Shown: piece by piece, positions 5,123-11,837 of the stretch | Layout: each line of letters starts with the position of its first letter | Position numbering within the stretch: position 1 is the stretch's first letter | DNA from: UMGS1387 sp045541355 | GTDB lineage: Bacteria > Bacillota > Clostridia > Oscillospirales > CAG-382 | Reading direction: 5' to 3' | Assembly (NCBI GenBank): GCA_045541355.1 | Contig: JAZQIW010000073.1 | Span: 1-13,348, forward strand | DNA: 13,348 bases | Translations under genes and position numbers: made by a program | The notes under the pieces: generated by a model | Databases searched by the model: none | What the model saw: only the letters and a program-made list of their open reading frames with translations | What the model was told of the DNA's origin: nothing

Positions 5123-7033
5123 TTATAAATATATGGAGAAGTACTTGGGATCCATGCTGTCAAAGTTGGCAGCCGACGCATAGTCGCACATAACATATTC
5201 ATATGTTTCGCCATCAGCGACAATGCTGAGTCTTGTAACGGTAAGGTTACCCGAGTTATTTACAATGTAAGGAGCTGTAACAGATGTTATCTTCTTTCCG
5301 TAAAGGGTATCCATGCCGAACATATCCTCTTCCTTTGCGCCGAACTTCTTTGTTCGTGCAAGAATTACGGGTCCGCGTCTCAAAACAACCTTTGAGCACT
5401 TAAGCATACTGTCTTTATTACATACGCCGACAGGATTATCAATCCAGCGGATGAGGTGATAGTCGCCCTCGGGAATTTCCTCCCATTTTCTTTCGATAAC
5501 CTCAACCCACATATCGAATCTTACCTTCATAATTGTGGTATCACCCTTCAGTTCAACCTCGTAATAGTCGCCGCAGGGAATTGCGATTTCCTCGCCGAGT
5601 CCCACTCTTATCTTTGTGTTCTTACTCCATTCGGGGATTCTGATATAGAGCTTCTTGCCCTTTTCGGGGTTACGCACCGAAATGCCTACCCAGCCCCAGC
5701 CGAAATAACCGTCGCCCACTCTTATTTCAGTGTCTTTGAAGGATGTATGGCTCTGGATAAACATATTTACATAATAGCCGTTATCGTTCTTTGTAACACA
5801 GCTTTCGGCTGCATTTGTGAAGCCTCTTCCTGCATTATTAAGACAGCAGTGCTGATACTTTGTTTCGCACTGAGCAAGTGCCGTAAAGTGTCTGCCCGCA
5901 CCCCTTACAAAGAAGGCTCCGCCCTTGCCATCGGCATAAATGCCGGCAAGATATGCATTGACAAATGCCTTTTCAAAGGATTCCATATACTTTGCTTCAC
6001 CCGTGAGGCAGAAAAGCTCGTGGCAGAGTCTCATCCAATGGAGAACATCGCAGATTTCTGTTGCAGCATCCGCATAATCTGCCGCCTTCTGGTATCTTTC
6101 ACAGTAACCGACAGAGCCGAGGATATTGCTTTCATACTTCACAAGGATTTCATAAAGTGCCTTGGCTGAATCAAGAAGTATTTGCTCGCCCGTAATTCTG
6201 TAAAGCTCAATAACACCGTCAAAGCAGCTTGTCATTTCATATGCCTTGGGGTACCAGCCTTCTTTAAGGTCATACCAATCGTCAACAGACTTTCCCGAAA
6301 GTGCATTGCCGATAAGATTCGGCTTTTCATCACCTTCGCCGGCCCAGTCATCTACAATCTTCTTGCCGAAGCAGAGGTACTTTTCATCACCTGTAAGTCT
6401 ATAAAGCACAAGCATGGGCTTTAAGATTGAGCTTGAGGGCATACCGTCCATGACGCCGCTATCCTTAACCCTTGTGCCATCCTTTTCAAACTTCTCGCAA
6501 ACCCAGTCAGCAAGTCTGACCGCGCCCTGAAGGACAAACGCATCATCGAGATACTGTGCCGCCTCAATAAGCGCCCAAAGGGTATACTTTATGCCCCACA
6601 CATTCCAGCAGTAGTTTGCACCCCAGCCCATATAAAGTGCAGCCTTTTCGGTGTCAACGGGATATATATTATCGCTGTTTCTGTATGTAGAAAGATATCC
6701 GTCTTCTCTCTGGAGACTCAGCATCTTATAGCAGGATTTTCTGATATCCTCCTTCAGTCTTTCATCCTTCTTATATCTGCAGCATCTTACAGCCGAAAGC
6801 ACAAGCTTTCCCCAGAATTCGCTTCTCCAATAGCCGAAGGTATAGATATCGTCATATTGAGTTTTAAAGAAATCCTCTGCCTCGCGCAGTATTTCCTCAA
6901 TTGCAAAGCGACCGCTTACGCGTTCATATATAAATCTATCAAAGCGTGCTCCTATTTCTCCCTCGAGAAAGCAGTTTCCGAGCTCGCTTTTTTGCATTAT
7001 ATTTTCGACAGCGTATCCGACTTTAAAATTCAT
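5123..7033 (-). CDS. GH127-like glycoside hydrolase (beta-L-arabinofuranosidase fold, DUF1680)
   Basis: The 636-residue product has the length and order of GH127/GH146 enzymes: an (alpha/alpha)6 barrel over about 1-420, then beta-sandwich domains. The zinc-thiolate site of Bifidobacterium HypBA1 (Glu338, Cys340, Cys417, Cys418) has clear equivalents: E326 and C328 in TEICDVLHW, and the pair C396-C397 in HCCLNNAGRG, with C396 in the nucleophile position. Members release L-arabinofuranose or related sugars. There is no signal peptide, so it should act in the cytoplasm on imported oligosaccharides. By eye, the segment that usually reads as IHK in this family reads IKY here (148-150), and the Cys-Cys motif lacks the usual prolines, so this is a divergent branch and the sugar is uncertain. 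AAGGGAG precedes the ATG. Confidence 0.82.
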   Translation of the reverse strand: MNFKVGYAVENIMQKSELGNCFLEGEIGARFDRFIYERVSGRFAIEEILREAEDFFKTQYDDIYTFGYWRSEFWGKLVLSAVRCCRYKKDERLKEDIRKSCYKMLSLQREDGYLSTYRNSDNIYPVDTEKAALYMGWGANYCWNVWGIKYTLWALIEAAQYLDDAFVLQGAVRLADWVCEKFEKDGTRVKDSGVMDGMPSSSILKPMLVLYRLTGDEKYLCFGKKIVDDWAGEGDEKPNLIGNALSGKSVDDWYDLKEGWYPKAYEMTSCFDGVIELYRITGEQILLDSAKALYEILVKYESNILGSVGYCERYQKAADYADAATEICDVLHWMRLCHELFCLTGEAKYMESFEKAFVNAYLAGIYADGKGGAFFVRGAGRHFTALAQCETKYQHCCLNNAGRGFTNAAESCVTKNDNGYYVNMFIQSHTSFKDTEIRVGDGYFGWGWVGISVRNPEKGKKLYIRIPEWSKNTKIRVGLGEEIAIPCGDYYEVELKGDTTIMKVRFDMWVEVIERKWEEIPEGDYHLIRWIDNPVGVCNKDSMLKCSKVVLRRGPVILARTKKFGAKEEDMFGMDTLYGKKITSVTAPYIVNNSGNLTVTRLSIVADGETYEYVMCDYASAANFDSMDPKYFSIYL

Positions 7034-7065
7034 ATCAGTTCTCCCTTTCCGTCATTTCTACATAA

Positions 7066-7094
7066 ATTATATATTGTAAAACAAGGTTTGTCAA
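7066..7094 (-). promoter_or_regulatory. Sigma-A promoter of the glycosidase unit
   Basis: On the minus strand TTGACA (7089-7094) and TATAAT (7066-7071) are both perfect, with a 17-bp spacer. The start should be near 7059, giving a short leader of about 25 nt. Confidence 0.9.
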
Positions 7095-7111
7095 CTTACA
7101 ACGGAGAAAAA

Positions 7112-7139
7112 TTCCGACCAAATCACCACATTTTCCGAC
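7112..7139 (-). promoter_or_regulatory. Direct repeats 21 bp apart, candidate AraC-family activator site
   Basis: GTCGGAA occurs twice on the minus strand (7133-7139 and 7112-7118), 21 bp centre to centre, ending 17 bp upstream of the glycosidase -35 box. Two same-orientation half-sites two helical turns apart just upstream of a promoter is the known pattern for AraC/XylS activators. An overlapping imperfect inverted repeat, GACCAAAT (7116-7123) with ATTGGTC (7142-7148), is also present. No regulator gene lies in the window. Confidence 0.5.
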
Positions 7140-7235
7140 TTATTGGTCTTATTTGGGCAAAACACTCGTCACAGCTCTGCAAAGCAGCGTATTTTTTTGT
7201 TTTTCAAGAAATTCCCACAAATAAAAAAAGCATCA

Positions 7236-7302
7236 CGGCACACAATAATAACGTAAGCGGGAAAAACAACTTCCGCTTACATTAAAAAAGAGTTTTGTGC
7301 CG
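7236..7302. repeat. Nested inverted repeat upstream of the spore-protein gene
   Basis: The outer arms are CGGCACA (7236-7242) and TGTGCCG (7296-7302). The inner arms are GTAAGCGG (7253-7260) and CCGCTTAC (7273-7280). Both are perfect and share a centre region, so one long two-stem hairpin can form. On the minus strand it is followed by TGATGC and seven Ts (7223-7229), which would make it a terminator toward the glycosidase. Otherwise it may be an operator or leader structure. Confidence 0.55.
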
Positions 7303-7346
7303 ATAACGGCGTAAATGTATTATTTGTTTTTAAGGAGTTTTTTATT

Positions 7347-7547
7347 ATGAACAAGAGTAAGATTGTTGTTCCCGAAGCAAAGGAAGCTATGGATAAGTTT
7401 AAGATGGAAGCGGCGAGTGAAGTAGGCGTTACTCTCAAGCAGGGTTACAATGGCGACCTCACATCCAAGCAGGCAGGCTCTGTCGGCGGTCAGATGGTTA
7501 AGAAGATGATCATGAACGCCGAAAACGCAATGAAGGGCTCAAACTAA
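7347..7547 (+). CDS. Small acid-soluble spore protein, alpha/beta type
   Basis: A 66-residue DNA-binding protein that coats and protects spore DNA and is later degraded as an amino-acid source at germination. Family features are the opening VVPEAKEAMDKFKMEAA, the SEVGV segment around E25, which fits the cleavage site of the germination protease GPR, and the signature GSVGGQMVKKMI with the conserved Gly-Gly (47-48). AGGAG lies 10 bases before the ATG. It is one of only two rightward genes here. A forespore sigma-G/sigma-F promoter is expected, but I could not identify convincing -35 and -10 boxes. It is the best evidence in the window that the organism forms spores. Confidence 0.94.
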   Translation: MNKSKIVVPEAKEAMDKFKMEAASEVGVTLKQGYNGDLTSKQAGSVGGQMVKKMIMNAENAMKGSN

Positions 7548-7699
7548 CTCGAATTTCGTTTGATGGTTTCTTCCTCACAGCCTTTGCCTTTTACTCTTTA
7601 ACCGCATCACAGCACAAATAGCATCGCAAAGCGCGGTGTGTATTTAAGTGGTATGTATCAAAAAACGATGATGACGGTTCAGTAAAACACAAAAGCAAG
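7548..7699. other. Non-coding interval after the spore-protein gene
   Basis: About 150 bases separate the stop codon from the terminator. No open frame with a ribosome binding site was seen. It probably forms a long 3' untranslated region. Confidence 0.5.
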
Positions 7700-7729
7700 A
7701 CGCCCCGACTTTTGGTCGGGGCGTTTTTT
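7700..7729 (+). terminator. Strong terminator between convergent genes
   Basis: ACGCCCCGAC (7700-7709) pairs perfectly with GTCGGGGCGT (7715-7724) around a 5-base loop, followed by a run of Ts to 7729 on the plus strand. It ends the spore-protein transcript. On the minus strand the tail is not T-rich, so it works mainly rightward. Confidence 0.92.
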
Positions 7730-7743
7730 GATTTTTAACCAAA

Positions 7744-10392
7744 CTAATCTACAAGTGTTACATTCCAGCCTGCGCAGTACTTGGAAAGAAGCATAACGTC
7801 ATCGGCGTTTACGACGTCGTCGCCCGTCACGTCTGCTGCAAGAAGGTTGATGTCAACAACCGTGGGTTCTTCGCCTTCCTCAAGCTCTTCTTCCTGTGCC
7901 GCAAGATACTGCTTAATGATAACAATATCCGCAATTGAAATTACTCCGTTATCGTCAGCGTCGCCAAGAATGTAGTTTTCTACGGAAATCTGTCCGTTTT
8001 CAATATCATACATTATGCCGTCTGTCGATGTTGTTGTCACGGTGATATCATAAACGCTTGTTTCCGCATCCTCGCCAAAGGCAAAGTAAAGGGTTACAAG
8101 AACACCGTTATAGCTTATTGCATTTTCGGAATTAAGCGAGAAGCTGTAATCGCCGTCTCCGATGTAATTCTCATCAACGTAGTCTGCAATTCCCGCACCT
8201 GCAACCGCATCAACGATTGTAAGGGACTCGTCATAGTTTACGGTAAATCCGAGGCTCTTGATGCCGGGGTTTCCTGCAATGGAAATTGTATATGCTACGG
8301 TTTCGCCGGGATTTGCCTTAATCTTATCTGCCGTAAGTGTGGGGGCTTTTACGCCGTATTCATATGTTACAACGGGGCTGTCATACATATTTGTCTTTAC
8401 GGCAATTGCTTTAAGGGTGATTTCCTGTGTTATGGTAATGGGCTCAACATAAAGTCTGCCGTTTGTCATAGAGGGTGTTGTGCCGTCAAGTGTGTAGTAA
8501 ATCTTGGCATCGGCAGTGCCGCTTGTAAGAGATACTCTTGTACCCTTGAGCACATCTCCGCTTTCAACGTCGGCTACGGGACTTTCTGCCGTCGCCCAAT
8601 CGGGCATTGTAACTCTTACGGTACGCTGAAGCTTGATGGGACGGTTTGTTCCCACAGAGCTTGCTACTGTCGCGGTAATTGTTGTCTTGCCTGTGCCGAC
8701 AGGAACAACCGTCGCAGAGAGTGTATCCTCGCTTACCTGAAGGTAGGCTGCCTCGGGGTTTGAGCTTGTCCATACAAGCGTATCGTTATGCTGTCCCACG
8801 GGATAGGTTACTGTTGTGTAAACGGGAAGCTTATCGCCGTAGGTGATATTGAGGTCACCCTGAACGATTTCAAGTCTGTAAATCTTGGTAAGAGCCTTGA
8901 CAGTAAGAGAAGCGCTGAGACCTGTTCTTGTTGTTGCGGTAATTGTTGCCGTGCCGTTTGCTACGGGCTTTATGTTACCGTCGGAATCAACTGTTACAGA
9001 CTCGGGGTTTGAGCTTGTCCAGGTAATCTTATCCGTATTTGTTCTGGGAGAAAGTGTTGCCTTTAATCTTGTTCCTGCAGAACCTGTTTCAAAAACAAGC
9101 TCTGTGTCCTGATTTTCAAGTGTAATTGAGGTTGCATCAACTCTGATACCGCTCTTTGGTGCATTCTTGAAGCTTGTGAGAGCTGAATTTAAGGTATTAT
9201 ATGCGCTCGTAATGGTTGAGGCGGAAGCTGTTCCTGCATTTACCGCATCCATTACCTTCTTTGCCTCGGCAATGCTGTTTCTGAAGTCGGAAAGTTTTGT
9301 GGCGGAAATCCACTTTGTTCCGCTGTAAACATCTCTTCCGCTTTCTTCGCTGACAACAACCGTTCTGAGAAGTGTCTTAATAGCCGCTTCGCTTTCACCA
9401 ATAAGGTTATAAAGTCTGAGCGCATCACCTGTATAAGCAGGTCTGCTTGTTACGTTTACGGGAAATGTTACGCTATATCCGCTCTTGCTTGTAACAACAA
9501 ATTCGTATTCGCCGTCGCCCGAAGCCTTGATTGTGCTTGTGGGCTGTTCTTCTCCTGCGAAGGAATATGTATATTCGTCTTCAATTTCATCGCCGTACTG
9601 GTCAAAGCTCTTTAAATACACCTTTGTATCGGGATAGCTCGTCACAACGCCGAGAATATCAATCGAGGTAACCTCCTCGCTCATTTCTTCATCAAGATAT
9701 GCCTTGATTGCGAAAACCTCGGGTGCCTTTCTGTTTATGCTGATAATTACAAAGTCGGAAAGCTCGCCTGTGCTTACTCTGATTTCAAAGACCTGATCCT
9801 TTGACATTTTATCAACCGTTACCGTCATTGCATCAGAGTCAACAGTCACACCTTCCGTGCCCTCGGAAAGTGTTATATTTACCTTTTCGTTTGAAACAGA
9901 GGGCTTACCGAAGGAGTCACGGATTGAAGCGGTAACACCTATTACCACATCCTCGCCTGCCATACCGTTTACCTCATGCGAAAGCTGCATACCTGCTATT
10001 TCAAGGGATGCCGCATTTTTGATGCCCTCTGCCGAAAGTCTGCCGGCATACTGAGGCTCTTCAAAGGTTGTACCGCCGACAACAAGTGTGGCATTATAAT
10101 AACCGAGAGGAGCAAAGGGACCGAAAACAACACTGCCGTTTTCATCCGCCGCCTTCTGTTCAAAATAAATTATATCTTCGTCGGTTGCCGCGTTATATGC
10201 TTCGATATAATTTGTGATATCATATTCTCCCTTGATTGCAAAAAGAGAATACTCCTCATTGGCTTCATAAAACAGCGGGACTGTATAATATCCGTCCTCG
10301 TCGGTTACATACACCTCGGCAAAAGCACCCAGCGACATAACGCAGACAAACGCAAGAAGCGCAGCAAATAACAGCGTAATCTTTCTTTTCAT
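7744..10392 (-). CDS. Secreted modular protein with FIVAR, Ig-like, cohesin-like and dockerin modules
   Basis: 882 residues with a signal peptide that should be cut after AFA (23-25). Beta-rich unknown regions cover about 27-320. Residues 321-412 are helical with a conserved Trp and A/L pattern, like a FIVAR module. Two Ig-like Big_2 domains follow (about 415-500 and 505-597), both with the W-TSSNP-E motif, then a chitobiase C-terminal-like sandwich (604-680, YYTLDGTTPS). Residues 684-805 resemble a cohesin (ADKIKANPGETVAYTISI start). The C-terminus (808-877) is a type I-like dockerin: loop 1 is D811, D813, N815, S819, D822 and loop 2 is D854, T856, D858, N862, D865, separated by an unusually long acidic insert. 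No catalytic domain is seen. It is probably a non-catalytic adaptor or surface-binding protein in a cellulosome-like assembly; the partner is unknown. A GAGGT ribosome binding site precedes the start. Confidence 0.88.
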   Translation of the reverse strand: MKRKITLLFAALLAFVCVMSLGAFAEVYVTDEDGYYTVPLFYEANEEYSLFAIKGEYDITNYIEAYNAATDEDIIYFEQKAADENGSVVFGPFAPLGYYNATLVVGGTTFEEPQYAGRLSAEGIKNAASLEIAGMQLSHEVNGMAGEDVVIGVTASIRDSFGKPSVSNEKVNITLSEGTEGVTVDSDAMTVTVDKMSKDQVFEIRVSTGELSDFVIISINRKAPEVFAIKAYLDEEMSEEVTSIDILGVVTSYPDTKVYLKSFDQYGDEIEDEYTYSFAGEEQPTSTIKASGDGEYEFVVTSKSGYSVTFPVNVTSRPAYTGDALRLYNLIGESEAAIKTLLRTVVVSEESGRDVYSGTKWISATKLSDFRNSIAEAKKVMDAVNAGTASASTITSAYNTLNSALTSFKNAPKSGIRVDATSITLENQDTELVFETGSAGTRLKATLSPRTNTDKITWTSSNPESVTVDSDGNIKPVANGTATITATTRTGLSASLTVKALTKIYRLEIVQGDLNITYGDKLPVYTTVTYPVGQHNDTLVWTSSNPEAAYLQVSEDTLSATVVPVGTGKTTITATVASSVGTNRPIKLQRTVRVTMPDWATAESPVADVESGDVLKGTRVSLTSGTADAKIYYTLDGTTPSMTNGRLYVEPITITQEITLKAIAVKTNMYDSPVVTYEYGVKAPTLTADKIKANPGETVAYTISIAGNPGIKSLGFTVNYDESLTIVDAVAGAGIADYVDENYIGDGDYSFSLNSENAISYNGVLVTLYFAFGEDAETSVYDITVTTTSTDGIMYDIENGQISVENYILGDADDNGVISIADIVIIKQYLAAQEEELEEGEEPTVVDINLLAADVTGDDVVNADDVMLLSKYCAGWNVTLVD

Positions 10393-10463
10393 ACTTTGGA
10401 CCTCTCTAAGTAATTATTGTGCAATATGGGTACAATACCCCTTTATATTTTAGTTTGCATTCA

Positions 10464-10492
10464 ATTATATCACAAAAAAAGCCGTCTGTCAA
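10464..10492 (-). promoter_or_regulatory. Sigma-A promoter of the cohesin/dockerin protein gene
   Basis: On the minus strand TTGACA (10487-10492) and TATAAT (10464-10469) are perfect with a 17-bp spacer. The predicted leader is about 65-70 nt and contains a small GGGTA/TACCC hairpin (about 10428-10440). It is divergent from the promoter at 10529-10557. Confidence 0.9.
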
Positions 10493-10528
10493 CAACTTTA
10501 ACAAAATCCTGTTTTTTTCCATGCCCTA

Positions 10529-10557
10529 TTGAAATTCTGTTTTGTCTGTGATAAAAT
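10529..10557 (+). promoter_or_regulatory. Sigma-A promoter of the 73-residue membrane protein gene
   Basis: TTGAAA (10529-10534), a 17-bp spacer and TAAAAT (10552-10557) lie just before the gene. The start would be near 10564, leaving a leader of about 15 nt that is little more than the ribosome binding site. Confidence 0.8.
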
Positions 10558-10578
10558 GGAAGCGGAAGGAGAATGAAG

Positions 10579-10800
10579 ATGAAACAGAATTTGAAGAATT
10601 TTCTCATCGCATTCATAACAGGCCTTATAGTTTTCGGGGTTTGTGCGATACTTATAATAAACTTCGGGCTCAAAGCCATTCTCGGCTCGGCGGAAAACGC
10701 GCAGAAGGAATCGGAGGAATATGCACAGCAGCTTCTCGATACACCCGTGGAAGAAAATGCGCCTGTTTCTCAAGAGGCTCCACTGCAGGATGCACAGTAA
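10579..10800 (+). CDS. Small single-span membrane protein, unknown function
   Basis: A 73-residue protein with one long hydrophobic segment (about 8-34) after a basic N-terminus, then a Glu/Gln/Pro-rich tail (from about 38) likely outside the membrane or unstructured. I do not recognise a family. An in-frame ATG exists at 10573, but AGGAG (10567-10571) is only 1 base from it and 7 bases from the ATG at 10579, so the latter is chosen. It has its own promoter, divergent from the cohesin/dockerin gene, and a terminator just after the stop. Nothing in the sequence assigns a role. Confidence 0.8.
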   Translation: MKQNLKNFLIAFITGLIVFGVCAILIINFGLKAILGSAENAQKESEEYAQQLLDTPVEENAPVSQEAPLQDAQ

Positions 10801-10814
10801 ATACATATGTACAA

Positions 10815-10843
10815 AAAAGACACGGCAACAAACCGTGTCTTTT
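10815..10843. terminator. Bidirectional terminator between two convergent small genes
   Basis: AAAAGACACGG (10815-10825) pairs perfectly with CCGTGTCTTTT (10833-10843) around a 7-base loop. A-runs and T-runs on both sides let it serve the rightward 73-residue gene and the leftward 82-residue gene. Confidence 0.9.
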
Positions 10844-10862
10844 GCATTATTCAAGCGGCGAC

Positions 10863-11111
10863 TTAAAGCTCTGTGCTTTCTTCATCCACTACAATTGTCT
10901 CTATTTCTCTCTCGATAACATCATCTTCATCATCCGACTCATCGTTTTCGATGGAAAGAGTAATCTCGTCATCGTTTGTTTCGTCGAGAATATCATCGTC
11001 AATACCTTCAATTGAGAGCGAAATCTTGAGCTTTCTGAGCATGATGGCAACAAGTGCAAATATTGCAGCCGCTGTTGCTACCGCACCGACAATGTAATAA
11101 AACTTCTTCAT
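10863..11111 (-). CDS. Small membrane-anchored, extremely acidic protein, unknown function
   Basis: An 82-residue protein with one membrane segment (about 5-25), a short basic stop (RKLK) and a tail in which 24 of the 48 residues from 35 onward are Asp or Glu. Two similar short blocks, ISLSIEG (30-36) and ITLSIEN (50-56), suggest beta strands or an internal duplication. The basic RKLK placed after the span favours a cytoplasmic tail. AGGGGGA lies a few bases before the start. I do not recognise a family; the tail could bind cations or basic proteins, which is inference from composition. It has its own promoter with an inverted repeat on the -10 box, and it converges with the 73-residue gene on a shared terminator. 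Confidence 0.82.
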   Translation of the reverse strand: MKKFYYIVGAVATAAAIFALVAIMLRKLKISLSIEGIDDDILDETNDDEITLSIENDESDDEDDVIEREIETIVVDEESTEL

Positions 11112-11152
11112 AAGAGATCCCCCTGTCTGTAAAATGTAAGCTTTAACGCAGT

Positions 11153-11255
11153 TTTTTATCTCTGCGGCTATACTTCTCTTATATTATAACACATTTTCGG
11201 CAGAATGTGTTACAAAAAATATAATTTTTAAAAATTTTGCACTTTTTATCTCTGC
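11153..11255. repeat. 13-bp direct repeats 90 bp apart around the promoter of the acidic protein gene
   Basis: TTTTTATCTCTGC occurs at 11153-11165 and again at 11243-11255, exactly 90 bp apart. One copy is in the leader and one is upstream of the promoter. The following bases (GGC versus CGC) are also similar. They may be paired regulator sites or a coincidence of AT-rich sequence. Confidence 0.45.
11183..11212 (-). promoter_or_regulatory. Promoter -10 box with overlapping inverted repeat, acidic protein gene
   Basis: On the minus strand an extended -10 (TGT then TATAAT, 11183-11188) is present without a good -35 at 17 bp. A perfect 9-bp inverted repeat, TAACACATT (11187-11195) and AATGTGTTA (11204-11212) with an 8-base spacer, overlaps the -10 and occupies the spacer. 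An extended -10 plus an operator is the simplest reading. Confidence 0.55.
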
Positions 11256-11308
11256 CGCAGGGCGTTACCGTATTTTCCTCGGCTTCATTAAAGGCAGGCG
11301 GAATATGC

Positions 11309-11337
11309 AAAAGAGCGTTGCCAAAGCAACGCTCTTT
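11309..11337 (-). terminator. Intrinsic terminator after rplL
   Basis: AAAGAGCGTTGC (11310-11321) pairs perfectly with GCAACGCTCTTT (11326-11337) around CAAA. The T-tract after it on the minus strand is short (TTTT), compensated by a 12-bp stem. It ends the rplJ-rplL transcript; rpoB does not follow. Confidence 0.8.
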
Positions 11338-11370
11338 CTCTTAAAGCATTTTTTATTTTTTAAAACAAAA

Positions 11371-11751
11371 TTACTTAAGTTCAACGCTTGCGCCTGCAGC
11401 AACGAGCTGTTCCTTAATCTTTTCAGCTTCGTCCTTGGAAACGCCTTCCTTAAGTGTCTTGGGAGCGCCTTCAACGAGATCCTTAGCTTCCTTGAGGCCG
11501 AGACCTGTGATTTCACGTACTACCTTGATAACGTTGAGCTTGGAAGCACCGGCGTCTGTGAGTACTACGTCAAATTCTGTCTTTTCTTCTGCTGCAGCTG
11601 CACCTGCATCTGCTGCTACTGCGCCTGCTACTGCTACGGGAGCAGCGGATACGCCGAATTCTTCTTCGAGAGCCTTAACAAGGTCTGCGAGTTCGAGTAT
11701 TGTAAGTGTCTTGATTTCTTCAAGAATCTGCATGGACTTTTCTGTTGCCAT
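11371..11751 (-). CDS. rplL: 50S ribosomal protein L7/L12
   Basis: A 126-residue stalk protein that forms dimers on L10 and recruits translation GTPases. The N-terminal dimerisation domain (about 1-33, containing LELADLVKALEEEFG), the Ala-rich hinge (36-55) and the C-terminal domain with GLGLKEAKDLVEGAP (83-97) and the terminal ASVELK are all present and full length. CGGAGG lies about 9 bases before the start. It follows rplJ by 86 bp in the usual order and is followed by a terminator. Confidence 0.98.
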   Translation of the reverse strand: MATEKSMQILEEIKTLTILELADLVKALEEEFGVSAAPVAVAGAVAADAGAAAAEEKTEFDVVLTDAGASKLNVIKVVREITGLGLKEAKDLVEGAPKTLKEGVSKDEAEKIKEQLVAAGASVELK

Positions 11752-11837
11752 TTTGAGTTACCTCCGATTATTCATAAATTTATATTGTCGCGGTCATATT
11801 TACCAAAGGCCTGCCGCAAGCCCGATTTCCGAACGGA

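Noticed and set aside
7281..7346. Search for a forespore (sigma-G) promoter of the spore-protein gene
   Set aside because: The best -10-like string (near 7316-7323) matches the consensus at only about four of seven positions and has no matching -35, so no promoter was called.
7230..7616. Imperfect direct repeat GCATCAC(G/A)GCACA at 7230-7242 and 7604-7616 flanking the spore-protein gene
   Set aside because: There are only 13 bases with one mismatch, no inverted ends and no target duplication, so it is not enough to call a mobile cassette.
11752..11837. Short GC-rich inverted repeat between rplJ and rplL as a possible terminator
   Set aside because: The stem is short and no T-run follows, and rplL has a good ribosome binding site consistent with co-transcription.
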